Assembly (NCBI GenBank): GCA_944392315.1
Contig: CALXWH010000007.1
Span: 18,734 to 82,733 of the forward strand
Length of the DNA: 64,000 nucleotides
Direction: 5' to 3'
From: an uncultured Alphaproteobacteria bacterium
GTDB taxonomy: Bacteria > Pseudomonadota > Alphaproteobacteria > RF32 > CAG-239
The notes below the pieces were generated by a model. That model did not search any database and had not been told where the DNA came from. It saw only the letters and a list, made by a program, of their open reading frames with translations. The first letter of the stretch is position 1. Each line of letters opens with the position of its first letter. Position numbers and translations under genes: made by a program. Of the stretch, positions 1 to 9,626 are shown piece after piece.

Positions 1-73
1 CTGTCGCAAACCATATTGCAGAAAAAACTTCAAGAGCGTTGTTATTCTTAAAAATCCGGCTATCTTTTAGGGC

Positions 74-967
74 TTATTGCCGTTTTTGCTTTTTCTTAAA
101 GCTGCCGTCAGACTTCTTTTTGAAGCTATAGGGCTCGTAGCTGGTGTTTTTGTTTCCTTTGTTGCTGAACTTAACACTTTTACGACGCGCATAGGCTTTA
201 CGTTCTTTGTCGGTCTTGAGGTCTTGGGGCTTCGTTCTCTTTTCAAACTTCGGCTTTTTGACAATCACTTCCACACCGTTTTCCATAAAACTGGTGGTGG
301 TTTCTTCCGGCACGGTTATTCGGCCTTTCGGCATTTGAATTTTCTTTTTGCTAAATTTTTCATCGGCTTTCATAACGGTTGCGATAGATGGTGCAGCCGG
401 CTTCTTTTTCTTCTTCTCAACCGAAAAGCCAAACTTGCCGATTTTGCGTCCTAAAGTATAATAAAAACCGTGCGCATATGCTAATAATCCGGCTTTTTCC
501 AAATCCAGAGCGCCGGTTTCATCTATATATTTATCATCAACGTTTACGGCGACGACTTCTGCCAAAAACATATCGTGTGAACCAAACGGACGAACTTCCA
601 ATACTCTACATTCTATAGATACCGGACATTCGGCAATTTGCGGCGCTTTTATTTTAGAGCAGGGCTCCGGCGTTAATCCCGTTAAGGCAAATTTATCACA
701 ATCTCGGCCGGATTTTACGCCAACCGTATCGGTGGCTTCGGCGATTTTCCAGGTCGGCAGATTGATTGTAAACTCTTTGTTTTGGCTGATTAACTCGTGT
801 GTATAGCGGCTGGGACGTAAAGACACATAGGTCAGCACCGGCTCTGAACAAATAATTCCCGTCCAAGCGGCGGTCATTACATTAGGGTGTTCCATATCTC
901 CGGAACCGATTAAGGCCGGCGGAAGTGGGGATAACATCGTCCCCGGCTGCCATGTTTGTTTGGTCAT
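74..967 (-). CDS. Flavin reductase-like protein with long Lys-rich C-terminal tail
   Basis: The first ~185 residues look like a flavin reductase-like, FMN-binding split-barrel domain (flavoredoxin type): an early Pro-rich segment (TMLSPLPPALIGSG), the NVMTAAWTGIICSEP segment, SLRPSRYTHELI, and EFTINLP. Proteins of this family bind FMN and reduce flavins or act as flavoproteins in the cytoplasm; the exact substrate cannot be read here. Residues ~185 to 297 form an unusual tail dominated by Lys, Arg, Ser and Pro, ending in KKKQKRQ, which the family normally lacks and which could bind nucleic acid or membrane (inference). The start has a purine-rich AGAAGGAAAAG ribosome site. It is transcribed in the same direction as pepA, about 190 bases downstream, with a terminator between, so probably a separate unit. 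Confidence 0.8.
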   Translation of the reverse strand: MTKQTWQPGTMLSPLPPALIGSGDMEHPNVMTAAWTGIICSEPVLTYVSLRPSRYTHELISQNKEFTINLPTWKIAEATDTVGVKSGRDCDKFALTGLTPEPCSKIKAPQIAECPVSIECRVLEVRPFGSHDMFLAEVVAVNVDDKYIDETGALDLEKAGLLAYAHGFYYTLGRKIGKFGFSVEKKKKKPAAPSIATVMKADEKFSKKKIQMPKGRITVPEETTTSFMENGVEVIVKKPKFEKRTKPQDLKTDKERKAYARRKSVKFSNKGNKNTSYEPYSFKKKSDGSFKKKQKRQ

Positions 968-1100
968 TTTCTTTTCCTTCTCTCTGATTGATTTATTGCC
1001 GCGGAGTATAGCAGATTGTTTATATTTGTAAAGAGGGGAAAATAAAAAATCAGTTTGTTTTTCCTATTGCCGAATTTGTGTTTTGACCTCTTGATGATAA

Positions 1101-1130
1101 AGAAAAAGCGCTCCTTTGCAGAAGCGCTTT
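1101..1130 (-). terminator. Intrinsic terminator after pepA
   Basis: Perfect 8-bp stem AAAGCGCT/AGCGCTTT (1105-1112 with 1123-1130), followed on the minus strand by a T-rich run (TTTTTCTTT). It lies 25 bases past the pepA stop. Confidence 0.8.
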
Positions 1131-1154
1131 CTTCTCTATCTTATGTCTTTTTTT

Positions 1155-2636
1155 TTATTTTTTCTCTAAGTTTTGTAACAACTTATTGATTAAGCGAACA
1201 CCGAAACCACTGGCGCCCTTTGGATATAATGGTTTGGGTTTTCCAAACATATCCATACCGGCAATATCCAAGTGTGCCCATGGGGTTTTATTTAATAAAA
1301 ACTCTTCCAAAAAGCATGCGGCGGTAATGGAACCAGCGGCTCGTCCTTCAGACAAATTCTTTACATCTGCCATGTCGGACTTAATCAATTTGCGATAGCC
1401 GTCCGTCATCGGGAAACGCCATAATTCTTCGCCGGATTGTTCGCCCGAGATACTCAATAATTCGGCCAAACAATCGTCGTTACTGAATAGGCCTGCCATT
1501 TCGCTACCTAACGCTACGACAATCGCACCGGTCAGGGTTGCTAAATCCACAATGCGTTCCGGCTTATATTCTCTTTCAACATAAGTTAAGCAATCACCCA
1601 GAACCAATCTTCCTTCCGCATCCGTATTTAATATTTCAACGGTTTTACCTGATAAGGAGGTTACAATGTCTCCGGGGCGGGTGGCTGTTCCTGACGGCAT
1701 ATTTTCTACCAAACCAACAACACCCACAATATTTAACTTCAATTTTTGTTGAGCGGCGGCTTTCAAACTTGATACAACTACTGCAGAGCCTGCCATATCT
1801 TGTTTCATATCCCACATTCCGGCTCCCGGTTTTAAGGAAATACCGCCGGAATCAAAGGTTACGCCTTTGCCGACTAACGCTATATCATAGCCTTTTTTGC
1901 TCTTGTTGCCGTTATATTCCAAAATGGCTACATACGGACTGTTGGCTGAACCTTGAGCGACGGCCAATAACATATTGAAGCCTTCTTTTTTTAGCTCGTT
2001 CTTATCTTTTAAGATAACTTTTAAGCCCAAATGTTCTAAGCGCTTGATGTCTTTAGCATAAACTTCCGGCGTTAACTCGTTGGACGGTTCATTGGTTAAA
2101 TCACGCGCATATCTGACGGCATTGGCAAGTGCTGCGTTTTTTTCATAAGCCTTTTTATCTAACTTTTCTTTGGCGACAAAGTTGAGTGTTTCTAACTTCG
2201 GAAACTCATCGGACTTTTTCGTTGTGCGGTATTTGTCAAAGCTATATGACGACAACTCAACGCCTAAGCCCATGTTCAAGGCGATATCTTGCGCCGATAA
2301 GTCGGTTTTGGGCAAGTGTCTGGCAAAAACTGTGGCAGACTTGTAGTTTTTTATCTGATGATACAATCTGCCGGCCAAGGTCTGCAAGGCTACCGGTGTG
2401 GCTGTGTTTGATATTCTTAACAAAAACACAACGTCTTTGCCGTTATTCAAGATTAAAATATCTTCTTTCTTTTCTCTGCCGTCATCGGCTTTGGCTACTA
2501 ATTCTTTCAGCCGATTAAAAGTTGAGCGCTCAATAATGCCGCCGGTGATACCATAGTTTAGGGTTTCCTCTTGGGTTGCCAGCAAAACTTTGACTTCGGT
2601 TTCTTTAGCCGAGCGGTTAAAACTGATTTCTGTCAT
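1155..2636 (-). CDS. pepA: Leucyl aminopeptidase (M17 family)
   Basis: 493 residues, normal length for cytosolic M17 leucyl aminopeptidases, which remove N-terminal residues from peptides using two divalent metal ions. The family signature NTDAEGRL is present in the C-terminal catalytic domain, with the metal-binding VGKGVTFDSGG segment and KQDMAGSA before it; the variable N-terminal domain covers roughly residues 1-170. A strong AAAGGAGAAAACA ribosome site precedes the ATG. Divergent from the tsaC gene on the other side of a ~145-base gap holding both promoters. It probably serves peptide turnover; a DNA-binding role known for E. coli PepA cannot be judged here. Confidence 0.95.
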   Translation of the reverse strand: MTEISFNRSAKETEVKVLLATQEETLNYGITGGIIERSTFNRLKELVAKADDGREKKEDILILNNGKDVVFLLRISNTATPVALQTLAGRLYHQIKNYKSATVFARHLPKTDLSAQDIALNMGLGVELSSYSFDKYRTTKKSDEFPKLETLNFVAKEKLDKKAYEKNAALANAVRYARDLTNEPSNELTPEVYAKDIKRLEHLGLKVILKDKNELKKEGFNMLLAVAQGSANSPYVAILEYNGNKSKKGYDIALVGKGVTFDSGGISLKPGAGMWDMKQDMAGSAVVVSSLKAAAQQKLKLNIVGVVGLVENMPSGTATRPGDIVTSLSGKTVEILNTDAEGRLVLGDCLTYVEREYKPERIVDLATLTGAIVVALGSEMAGLFSNDDCLAELLSISGEQSGEELWRFPMTDGYRKLIKSDMADVKNLSEGRAAGSITAACFLEEFLLNKTPWAHLDIAGMDMFGKPKPLYPKGASGFGVRLINKLLQNLEKK

Positions 2637-2707
2637 TGTTTTCTCCTTTTGTTTAATCGGGGTTATTTTGCGTCGCCATTAGTGAATAAAGTCTTAAAAT
2701 TAGGGGC

Positions 2708-2735
2708 TTGACTTTGCTTTTTATGGTGCTAATGT
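2708..2735 (+). promoter_or_regulatory. Sigma70-type promoter for tsaC
   Basis: TTGACT at 2708-2713, 16-base spacer, TAATGT at 2730-2735. It overlaps the 5' part of the longest possible tsaC reading frame and therefore argues for the internal start at 2783. Confidence 0.5.
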
Positions 2736-2782
2736 CTGAAAAATGTTGTGTACTTCATGTTTTTTTGTATGTGAGGATTGTT

Positions 2783-3727
2783 ATGAGCGGAATTTTTACG
2801 GCTGACGAGGCTAATATATGCAAGGCGGCTGAACTTATCAAGAGCGGTAAGCTGGTGGCTTTTCCGACCGAAACAGTTTATGGATTGGGTGCTAATGTTT
2901 ATGATGCGCATGCTGTGGCGGGGATTTTTGCCGCTAAAGGAAGGCCTTCGTTTAATCCGCTGATTTCGCATATTGCCGAACCTTCGCAATTGGCTGATTA
3001 CGCTCAAGCGGATGAGCGTGCTTTGTTCTTGGCTAAAAAGTTTTGGCCGGGGCCGCTGACCTTTGTTTTGCCCAGAAAAGATGAAAATCCGGCGCTTGAT
3101 TTGGTTTGCGCAGGGCTTAAAACCATTACCGTGCGTTGTCCGAAGCATCCGGTCGCTCTGGAACTTATCCGCCAATCCGGCGTGCCGATTGCGGCACCTT
3201 CGGCTAATCGGTCTCAAACTATCTCTCCGACCACGGCAGAGGCTGTTTATGAAAGTTTGGGCGATAAGGTGGATATGATTTTGGATGGCGGGGCCTGTGA
3301 AGTCGGGGTTGAATCTACCATTTTGGATTTAACCACACCGCAAGCCGTTTTGTTGCGGGCAGGGGGTATTACTAAAGAAGAACTGGAACAAGCGCTCAAT
3401 GAAACGGTTATCCTTTCTGACGGCAATCCTAATCGGCCAACCTCTCCGGGGCAGCTTTTAAAACACTATGCGCCTTCTAAAAAATTGCGGATTAACGCTA
3501 CCGAGCGGCAAGACGGAGAACTCTTTATCGGGTTTGGACCGGAATATGATTGGGCGGAAATGAATTTGAGCCCCAAAGGCGATTTACGCGAGGCGGCGGC
3601 TCATTTGTTTGCATATATGCGTGAAGCTGATAAAAACCCGAATTTTTCTCGGCTTGCCATGGCGCCTATTCCTTTTGAAGGGTTGGGGCTTGCCATTAAC
3701 GACCGAATTAAACGGGCCGCTCGCTGA
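2783..3727 (+). CDS. tsaC: L-threonylcarbamoyladenylate synthase, Sua5 type
   Basis: 314 residues. It makes threonylcarbamoyl-AMP from threonine, bicarbonate and ATP, the first step of t6A37 modification of ANN-decoding tRNAs, in the cytoplasm. The N-terminal YrdC domain shows GKLVAFPTETVYGLG, KGRPSFNPL, TVRCPKHP and PIAAPSANRS. The part from SPGQLLKHYAP to the end is the additional Sua5 domain, so this is the long form rather than a TsaC-only protein. The ATG at 2783 follows a GAGGA site five bases upstream; a longer frame from 2708 would start inside a probable promoter. Convergent with the HxlR regulator gene across a shared terminator. Confidence 0.93.
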   Translation: MSGIFTADEANICKAAELIKSGKLVAFPTETVYGLGANVYDAHAVAGIFAAKGRPSFNPLISHIAEPSQLADYAQADERALFLAKKFWPGPLTFVLPRKDENPALDLVCAGLKTITVRCPKHPVALELIRQSGVPIAAPSANRSQTISPTTAEAVYESLGDKVDMILDGGACEVGVESTILDLTTPQAVLLRAGGITKEELEQALNETVILSDGNPNRPTSPGQLLKHYAPSKKLRINATERQDGELFIGFGPEYDWAEMNLSPKGDLREAAAHLFAYMREADKNPNFSRLAMAPIPFEGLGLAINDRIKRAAR

Positions 3728-3753
3728 TACACGTTTACTTTTGATATAAAAAA

Positions 3754-3787
3754 AAAGCGCTTCTTTTTCTAGAGGCGCTTTATTTTG
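3754..3787. terminator. Bidirectional terminator between tsaC and hxlR-type gene
   Basis: AAAGCGC (3754-3760) pairs with GCGCTTT (3775-3781). A long A run precedes and a T-rich stretch follows, so it works in both directions for the convergent genes. Confidence 0.75.
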
Positions 3788-3801
3788 AGTCTATTCATCA
3801 C

Positions 3802-4206
3802 TTAAGATTTTACTTGAATATTCTCTTTTATTTGATTGATTTTATTTTCTAATTTAGCTTTACCGCGTTCTTTCATATCATTAAATTCTTGAACCAAAGA
3901 ACCGCGATATTCCATGGCCCATGCGACCATTGAATCTATCACCGGTTTCAAATTATACCCCAGATTGGTCAACGTATAATCCACGCGCGGCGGAATTTGC
4001 GCATATACTTTCCGTTTTAAGATACCTTTTTCTTCCAATGTACGCAAATTTGAGGTTAAAACCTTTTGCGTAATGTTGCCTAAGTCCTTCTTTAGCTCGC
4101 CAAAGCGTTTCGTCCCGTCCATTAAACTTTCTATAATTTGAACTTTCCAACGGTCGCCCAACATTTGTATCGTGGTTTCCGCCAGGCTTAAAGAGACTTT
4201 TTCCAT
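3802..4206 (-). CDS. HxlR-family winged-helix transcriptional regulator
   Basis: 134 residues. The typical HxlR core is visible: LGDRWKVQIIESLMDGTKRFGELKKDLGNITQKVLTSNLRTLEEKGILKRK, then PPRVDYTLTNLG. HxlR proteins are small dimeric DNA-binding regulators, often of redox or detoxification genes. I chose the ATG at 4206 because AAAGGAGCG lies just upstream; a longer frame to 4284 adds a basic, poorly conserved stretch without a ribosome site. No Cys is in the obvious sensor position, so the signal is unknown. Its upstream region faces the prepilin operon (divergent), so that operon is a possible target, but nothing in the sequence proves this. Confidence 0.9.
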   Translation of the reverse strand: MEKVSLSLAETTIQMLGDRWKVQIIESLMDGTKRFGELKKDLGNITQKVLTSNLRTLEEKGILKRKVYAQIPPRVDYTLTNLGYNLKPVIDSMVAWAMEYRGSLVQEFNDMKERGKAKLENKINQIKENIQVKS

Positions 4207-4360
4207 TTTTCGCTCCTTTTGCTCCTTTCTTGTTTGCTTGTTTAATTTATGTGAATACCTGTTTCTTGACAAGATTTTTTTCAAAGTAATGCAATGTTTT
4301 TTTTGTTATTTTGTTGTTTGTTACATTTTTGTTACAATAGGGGAAAATGTTGCTTTTTTG

Positions 4361-4389
4361 TTGATTTTTGCGAAAAAATATAGTATACT
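4361..4389 (+). promoter_or_regulatory. Sigma70-type promoter of the giant-prepilin operon
   Basis: TTGATT (4361-4366), 17-base spacer, TATACT (4384-4389). The predicted transcript starts about 30 bases before the ATG at 4424. Confidence 0.65.
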
Positions 4390-4423
4390 TTCTTTATATA
4401 CGTATATATGGGTGGAGCTATTT

Positions 4424-5341
4424 ATGTATTTATTGATGTTACTTGCGACGTTTATGGCGTCTCTTTACGGATATAATCTTTCCGCGCGACCAGATTATGA
4501 TCGGGATATCGCGCGCAAAAAAGCTGCTGCCGTTATTTTTAAGTTTACCATCCAACATAATGCCGTTCGTAAAATCCTTGTTAATATCAATATCGGCGGG
4601 TTTAAGGCCGATGATGGCGCCGATATCCCTTGGAGTATGCCGGGAGATGTCTTTTATGCCGATTTTGATGCCGGTAATGTTCAAGATAATGAGGATGTCC
4701 ACCTCTTTATTAAACAAGAGGGAGATGATGAACACCTCATCCTCCTTAGAGATAAAGATAACACAGGTCATATCAATCCCGGTAGCAAAAATTACTTGAT
4801 GACGGGAAGACAGGTTTATGACGGCGATGAAATGGCTTCTAAAATTATCTGTGTTGATAAAGCACTTAATGAATCTGACAGTAAATATTGTACTTCAGCT
4901 ACTGACGCAGACGGCAATGTTACTCAGTCTTGCTGCAATATGGGGGGCTTGGGAGGCCGATACATCATCTCTTATAAACAACTGGACGCACGTTGGATTA
5001 ACCGTGTTACCGGTGATGTCTCTCTTGATTTTGTGCAAGCTATCAATAAAAAACTTTACTATGATAATGTTGGTGTTATACGTTGGAGAGAACCTATCGG
5101 CGGTAATAAAAAAGCATGGCAATTTAAAGGAAAAATTAATTTCTTACCCGTATATGCTGATGATCTGGAAAAATGGAATAAAGAACATAATAATGCCGTT
5201 AACTATCCGGTGGAATACCGTAACAGAAGCGAGTGGACTTTGCCTGATTGGATTTTTAAAGAGGATTTCTTTGTTGGAAAAAACGGCAATAAAATTTGTG
5301 ATAAAGATCACCCATGTTTGTTCAAAATTCAGAGTTTTTGA
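4424..5341 (+). CDS. Membrane-anchored protein encoded with the giant prepilin (unknown function)
   Basis: 305 residues. Residues ~1-20 are hydrophobic (MYLLMLLATFMASLYGYNLS), followed by a charged segment RDIARKKAAAVIFKF and then an exported-looking, Asp/Asn-rich body with several Cys (ICVD, YCTS, SCCN, NKICDKDHPC). This resembles the layout of a minor pilin or pilus accessory protein, but no canonical prepilin G-x4-E site is present. The start at 4424 has GGTGGAG six bases upstream and sits just downstream of a good promoter. The gap to the next gene is 24 bases with a strong ribosome site, so the two are one operon and probably act together at the cell surface. I do not recognise the family. 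Confidence 0.75.
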   Translation: MYLLMLLATFMASLYGYNLSARPDYDRDIARKKAAAVIFKFTIQHNAVRKILVNINIGGFKADDGADIPWSMPGDVFYADFDAGNVQDNEDVHLFIKQEGDDEHLILLRDKDNTGHINPGSKNYLMTGRQVYDGDEMASKIICVDKALNESDSKYCTSATDADGNVTQSCCNMGGLGGRYIISYKQLDARWINRVTGDVSLDFVQAINKKLYYDNVGVIRWREPIGGNKKAWQFKGKINFLPVYADDLEKWNKEHNNAVNYPVEYRNRSEWTLPDWIFKEDFFVGKNGNKICDKDHPCLFKIQSF

Positions 5342-5365
5342 GTGGAAATAAAGGAGGCCTAAATT

Positions 5366-8300
5366 ATGAGTAAATTATTTAATAAATCAGATCAGCGCGG
5401 TACGCTTCTTGTTGAAGCGCTCGCAATGCTTGGCCTGATTGCAATGGTTACGCCAACCCTTTATAAAAAATCTGCCGAGCGTTTGCAGGAAATCCAAGAT
5501 ATTAACGCCGCATCGCAGGCCAGAACCATGAGCAGTATTATGGATGCGTATATTCGCCAAAACTTTTCCGGCTTGATGAGCTCTATTGTTTCTGATACCA
5601 GTACTATCGTGATTGATTATGAAGATAATCAGGCGGGCGCTTATCGTGTCGGTTATTCCAGCTATCTGCCTCATGGGTTTACACCAAATGAAATTCGTGG
5701 TTATGATATGCCGAAAGTTTATGTTTACCGCGATGACAGTACTCTGGTTTCTTATGTTCTTTATCCGAAAATTATTGATATCGGCAATAAGCGTGCGGCT
5801 CGTATGGCCTCTTTGGTCGGCGCTAACGGCGGTGTTATTACGGAAAATAAAGAAGCTAAAGGTACAGGTGGGGCTTGGTTCTTAAACAGCTCTATGATTG
5901 AAAGTATGGAAATTGATGAGTCTTCTTTGACTGAAAACTCTTTGATGGTTACCTCTAATGAACCGATTTCCATGAGTTATGATGATAGTGCTAAATACCT
6001 TTATCGTGTTCCGCCGCAGCCTGATTCCGATGATGACTCTTATTATCATAACACGATGATTACGGACCTCTATATGGGCGGACATCCGTTTGATGATACA
6101 GACTATGCTCGTTATGCCAGTGACTATTACTCTATCTTTAACGTTAAGAAATTAACCATGAACACAGACTGCAATCGTGCGTATATCTCTGAGCATAACT
6201 CTTCTTCTCCACAAAATTTATGTGATCCGAACGTGGCTGATTTATATATCGGTAAACCTTTTACAACGACCGGAAGTCATGGTACACTTGATACGGCAGA
6301 ACATTCTCCACGTGTTGAAGGTAATAATGGTGCGGCTTGGATTTATGGTAACTTGGCAGCCTTGAGCGAAAACTTCCAGTTGTTCCGTGAAGAAACGCTT
6401 TATGACGGTAATGTGAAAGATGATTTAGGCTATGATGCCGAAATGGGACGTACATCAAGCGGTTGGGATGTTTTGCAATTTGCACGCATGAACAGTACCG
6501 GTACAGGGGATGAAGAATTTGTCGTTTTACGTGCCGAAAACAAAGAAAATGCCGAACGCGTTTCTATGATGGATGAATTTGTGCAAGTGAAACGTAGAAC
6601 GGATTCTTCTAATATTATAGACTTCTCTGTTGGCGAATCTTCTGGCGTCGGTGGAGAAGGGGCTCTTATTCAAGCCTTCAGAAACGGTAATACCAATGAA
6701 GTTCATATTAACCAAAATTCGGCTTCTTCCATCACTGAAATTAACCGTCAAGGTGGAACTGTTTATATTAACGGCGGTTCGTCTGCTGCTACAAATATGT
6801 TGACTTATATTAACGATATGGGCGGTAATCTTTATGCCGGTCATGATGGCGGTTGGTTAATGGCTCAGGGGTATGACAGTAGCGCACGTGTTCATTTGTT
6901 GGCTAATGTTAACAGCTCTGGTGCCGATACGCGTGTCTTTACTGTTGGACATGATGTTAGTGATACCGGAGCTATCGGTACAGCCTATAACACAAACCAT
7001 ATGATTTATGCCGATACAGATAAAGTATCTTTAAGAGGCGGCGGCATCCGTATTTACAGTGAAGACGGATATACCGGTAATGAGGCAGGACCGGTTGCTT
7101 TTCAACCGACAACCAATGCTATTAAAAACGAATATGCCGATTTGGCCGGCACGACTTTAGAGCATTTGACTACTGTTGCTTCAAGGTATACGGATATTTT
7201 AGGCAGAACTTATATGGGTAATAAAAATATGAGTTCTACGGCTTCAAACGATGGACACTATTCTCGTGATGAATTTACTTTGGGTATTGCCGGATCGGCT
7301 TGGGTTGATGAATTGTTATGGGCGCGTAAAGCGTGGTTGAAACAAGCCGGTATGCAAGAACTTCACGCCGGATTTGAATCTTATTCACAATTTGTCAACG
7401 CACCACAGACTGCCTGGTTAAACGCCTATGACGATATGGTTGTTATTCGTAATAAAGCCAAAGGCGGTACTAATGATAAACGTGGTGAAATGAATACAGG
7501 CAAGAATGACTTGATGTTTTTGGCTGATTCCACAAAGGTCTTAATCAATGATACAGATGGTGCTTGGGCCGCTTTTGAGGATGGAAGCTCAAGAATCGGA
7601 GCTGGCGATCCGGCTACGGGTGCTCTTAAAAACTACTTCTTGGCGGATACTGTCGGTGGGGATGGTTCGGCTAATGTGGTTGGTTCTACCTTGGTTAACC
7701 TCTATACTTTGGATGATAAAGTCTCAAGCGTGGTTGATATTCAACGTGAAGCTATGAGATTTGGCGGAAATTGGACTTCTTCATATACAAACAGAATTGA
7801 TGCTAAAACCGGCACCTTTACGATTAAAACAAAAGATGTCAGCTCAACAGATCAAGACGAGGGAGCGCAATTCTATGCTGATGCCGATAAAATCAGAACA
7901 CGTTGGGTTGATTTTCAGGTGGAAGATGACTCCAGTACTGTTCGCTTTAAGGTCGCACCTAATGCCGAACCTTTGAGCAAAACAGATGAGGCAAATGTCC
8001 AAGTTAACGGATCTTTCCATGTGACGGGTAATGAAGTTATCCATATCGCGTCTAACTCTTCTAATGCAGTCGGCACGACGGATAATGACCACGCTATGTT
8101 TGAAATTGATCCGGATTATGTTCAAATCTGGGCAAGAGACAGTGACGGTAACTATGCCGCCGGTGGTTCTTCTGCAGGCGGATATTATGCAATGCTTAAA
8201 GTTAATCCTACGGATATTCACGGTGGATCAAGTGATATTAACGATACACGTGATGCTTCTATTTATATTCGTAAAGGAGCTATTGAACTTGAGCAAAGTT

Positions 8301-9607
8301 ATGCAAACTCTACGCCTTCTACTTATGCGGCCGATGAGGGATTTGGATATATTAAAGCGAACAGATTGGTTTCTAACACAAATGAAACTGTTCCGGAAAT
8401 TGCCGGTAAAACCGACAGAGGAACTATGTATGACCAATATATGGTTAACCCGGCATATACCTCTGTAATGCATGATATTAAGTTGACTACTCGTGGTGGG
8501 GCTCGTTTAAGTGATGCATTGCCGGATTTCGTCTTAAAAGGCGTTTATAACGTTTCTAATGATTTTATTGAAGATGGTACTCATGTTAATAGAATTTCTT
8601 GGAGTTGTGGTACAAACTGTAAAGATCAAGGTTATAATCCGATTGCTGCTAATGTTGGGTGGGCTGATCCGTATGTTGGGCATATCCCTTATGCGCTTTG
8701 CCCGCCTGGATATAAAAATATGGCGACACTTATTCCTATATCCTTTAATATGGGGCAGGCCGGTGAAATCATTCAAGCTAGTAAAATTGGCGGTATGTAT
8801 GATTCAGGTAGTGTTGCTAACAGATGGTATGTTAATCCAGCGGCACGACAAGCTGATATTTTGAAATCTGCTGAGGGTATTGTCCAAAAATCTGGAGGCA
8901 CGTTGAATGATGCAATTATTTATCCAGGTATGGAAGAAGTCAGTAGCTTGATTTATAATGGTATTTATCAAGACGGTAATACTCATAGTGCCTTTATGGC
9001 GCAGACTTTGTCTCGTACTGAAGGTTGGTACTTGGGCTTGAAGGCTGAATATACCAATGCATCTTCAGTTACAACAAATTCCTCTCTTAAGGCATCTGTC
9101 GGAGATCAAAATGTCGGTACCTATACCTATACTGATGATGGAACAAAAAATTATGCTGTGGCTCAACCGCTCTATTTCCAACAAAATACATGGCTGAAAA
9201 CCGCTGTTAAACCGGATAAGGCCGGTGAAGGTTGGGATGCTCGTATGGGATTTATTTATGATAAAAGCTATTATAATTTAGACGGGGCTGCAGGATTGGA
9301 TGATGAAGTCACATCCAACAACAATCAAGACGGTTATAATGATGCTGCTAATCCTAACCCAACTTTCCAAAATGGTAACTTTGTATGGAATCTGTTTCCT
9401 GTTCCGACAAATACTTTGGAAGGACATGCCACGGTTTATTGTTACTTTGACAGAACTGCTTTCCAATCCGATGGGTGGGAAACTTTGGTTGACCAAGTTG
9501 ACCAGCTCGGTAGCTACCGTGATATTAACAGTAAAACCGATGGCTCCAGTCGTGATTATATTGATCGTTTGAATGATCCGACTTTGAAATATTCAGATCC
9601 GTGGTAA
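5366..9607 (+). CDS. Giant protein with type IV prepilin N-terminus (PilV-like adhesin)
   Basis: 1413 residues. The N-terminus is a textbook prepilin leader: a basic stretch (MSKLFNKSDQRG), Gly12 as cleavage site, then TLLVEALAMLGLI with Glu at +5 of the mature form. After the hydrophobic helix comes QEIQDINAASQARTMSSIMDAY, typical of the pilin spine. The rest is long, Asp/Asn/Gly/Ser/Thr-rich and looks like beta-rich repeats of an adhesin or fibre; residues ~1105-1130 contain IPYALCPPGYKNM, the Cys-Pro-Pro-Gly type segment seen near the C-terminus of PilV-like tip proteins (family recollection). Prepilin peptidase would process it and a type IV pilus or secretion machine would display it; neither is in this window. 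The ribosome site AAAGGAGG is strong. A normal pilin has 130-200 residues, so the size is exceptional. Confidence 0.8.
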   Translation: MSKLFNKSDQRGTLLVEALAMLGLIAMVTPTLYKKSAERLQEIQDINAASQARTMSSIMDAYIRQNFSGLMSSIVSDTSTIVIDYEDNQAGAYRVGYSSYLPHGFTPNEIRGYDMPKVYVYRDDSTLVSYVLYPKIIDIGNKRAARMASLVGANGGVITENKEAKGTGGAWFLNSSMIESMEIDESSLTENSLMVTSNEPISMSYDDSAKYLYRVPPQPDSDDDSYYHNTMITDLYMGGHPFDDTDYARYASDYYSIFNVKKLTMNTDCNRAYISEHNSSSPQNLCDPNVADLYIGKPFTTTGSHGTLDTAEHSPRVEGNNGAAWIYGNLAALSENFQLFREETLYDGNVKDDLGYDAEMGRTSSGWDVLQFARMNSTGTGDEEFVVLRAENKENAERVSMMDEFVQVKRRTDSSNIIDFSVGESSGVGGEGALIQAFRNGNTNEVHINQNSASSITEINRQGGTVYINGGSSAATNMLTYINDMGGNLYAGHDGGWLMAQGYDSSARVHLLANVNSSGADTRVFTVGHDVSDTGAIGTAYNTNHMIYADTDKVSLRGGGIRIYSEDGYTGNEAGPVAFQPTTNAIKNEYADLAGTTLEHLTTVASRYTDILGRTYMGNKNMSSTASNDGHYSRDEFTLGIAGSAWVDELLWARKAWLKQAGMQELHAGFESYSQFVNAPQTAWLNAYDDMVVIRNKAKGGTNDKRGEMNTGKNDLMFLADSTKVLINDTDGAWAAFEDGSSRIGAGDPATGALKNYFLADTVGGDGSANVVGSTLVNLYTLDDKVSSVVDIQREAMRFGGNWTSSYTNRIDAKTGTFTIKTKDVSSTDQDEGAQFYADADKIRTRWVDFQVEDDSSTVRFKVAPNAEPLSKTDEANVQVNGSFHVTGNEVIHIASNSSNAVGTTDNDHAMFEIDPDYVQIWARDSDGNYAAGGSSAGGYYAMLKVNPTDIHGGSSDINDTRDASIYIRKGAIELEQSYANSTPSTYAADEGFGYIKANRLVSNTNETVPEIAGKTDRGTMYDQYMVNPAYTSVMHDIKLTTRGGARLSDALPDFVLKGVYNVSNDFIEDGTHVNRISWSCGTNCKDQGYNPIAANVGWADPYVGHIPYALCPPGYKNMATLIPISFNMGQAGEIIQASKIGGMYDSGSVANRWYVNPAARQADILKSAEGIVQKSGGTLNDAIIYPGMEEVSSLIYNGIYQDGNTHSAFMAQTLSRTEGWYLGLKAEYTNASSVTTNSSLKASVGDQNVGTYTYTDDGTKNYAVAQPLYFQQNTWLKTAVKPDKAGEGWDARMGFIYDKSYYNLDGAAGLDDEVTSNNNQDGYNDAANPNPTFQNGNFVWNLFPVPTNTLEGHATVYCYFDRTAFQSDGWETLVDQVDQLGSYRDINSKTDGSSRDYIDRLNDPTLKYSDPW

Positions 9608-9626
9608 TCGGGTTTAGTAACTTCTT

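Noticed and set aside
77..454. Open frame opposite the Lys-rich tail of the flavin reductase-like gene
   Set aside because: It is the mirror of a Lys-rich coding sequence (Phe/Leu-rich), has no ribosome site and the minus-strand gene is clear.
4172..4423. Longer N-terminus of the prepilin partner gene
   Set aside because: It would start inside the divergent HxlR gene and cross the operon's promoter; the ATG at 4424 has a ribosome site.
5366..9607. Shufflon-like switching at the giant prepilin gene
   Set aside because: No inverted repeats, alternative 3' cassettes or recombinase gene near its end; the IS200 element is unrelated.
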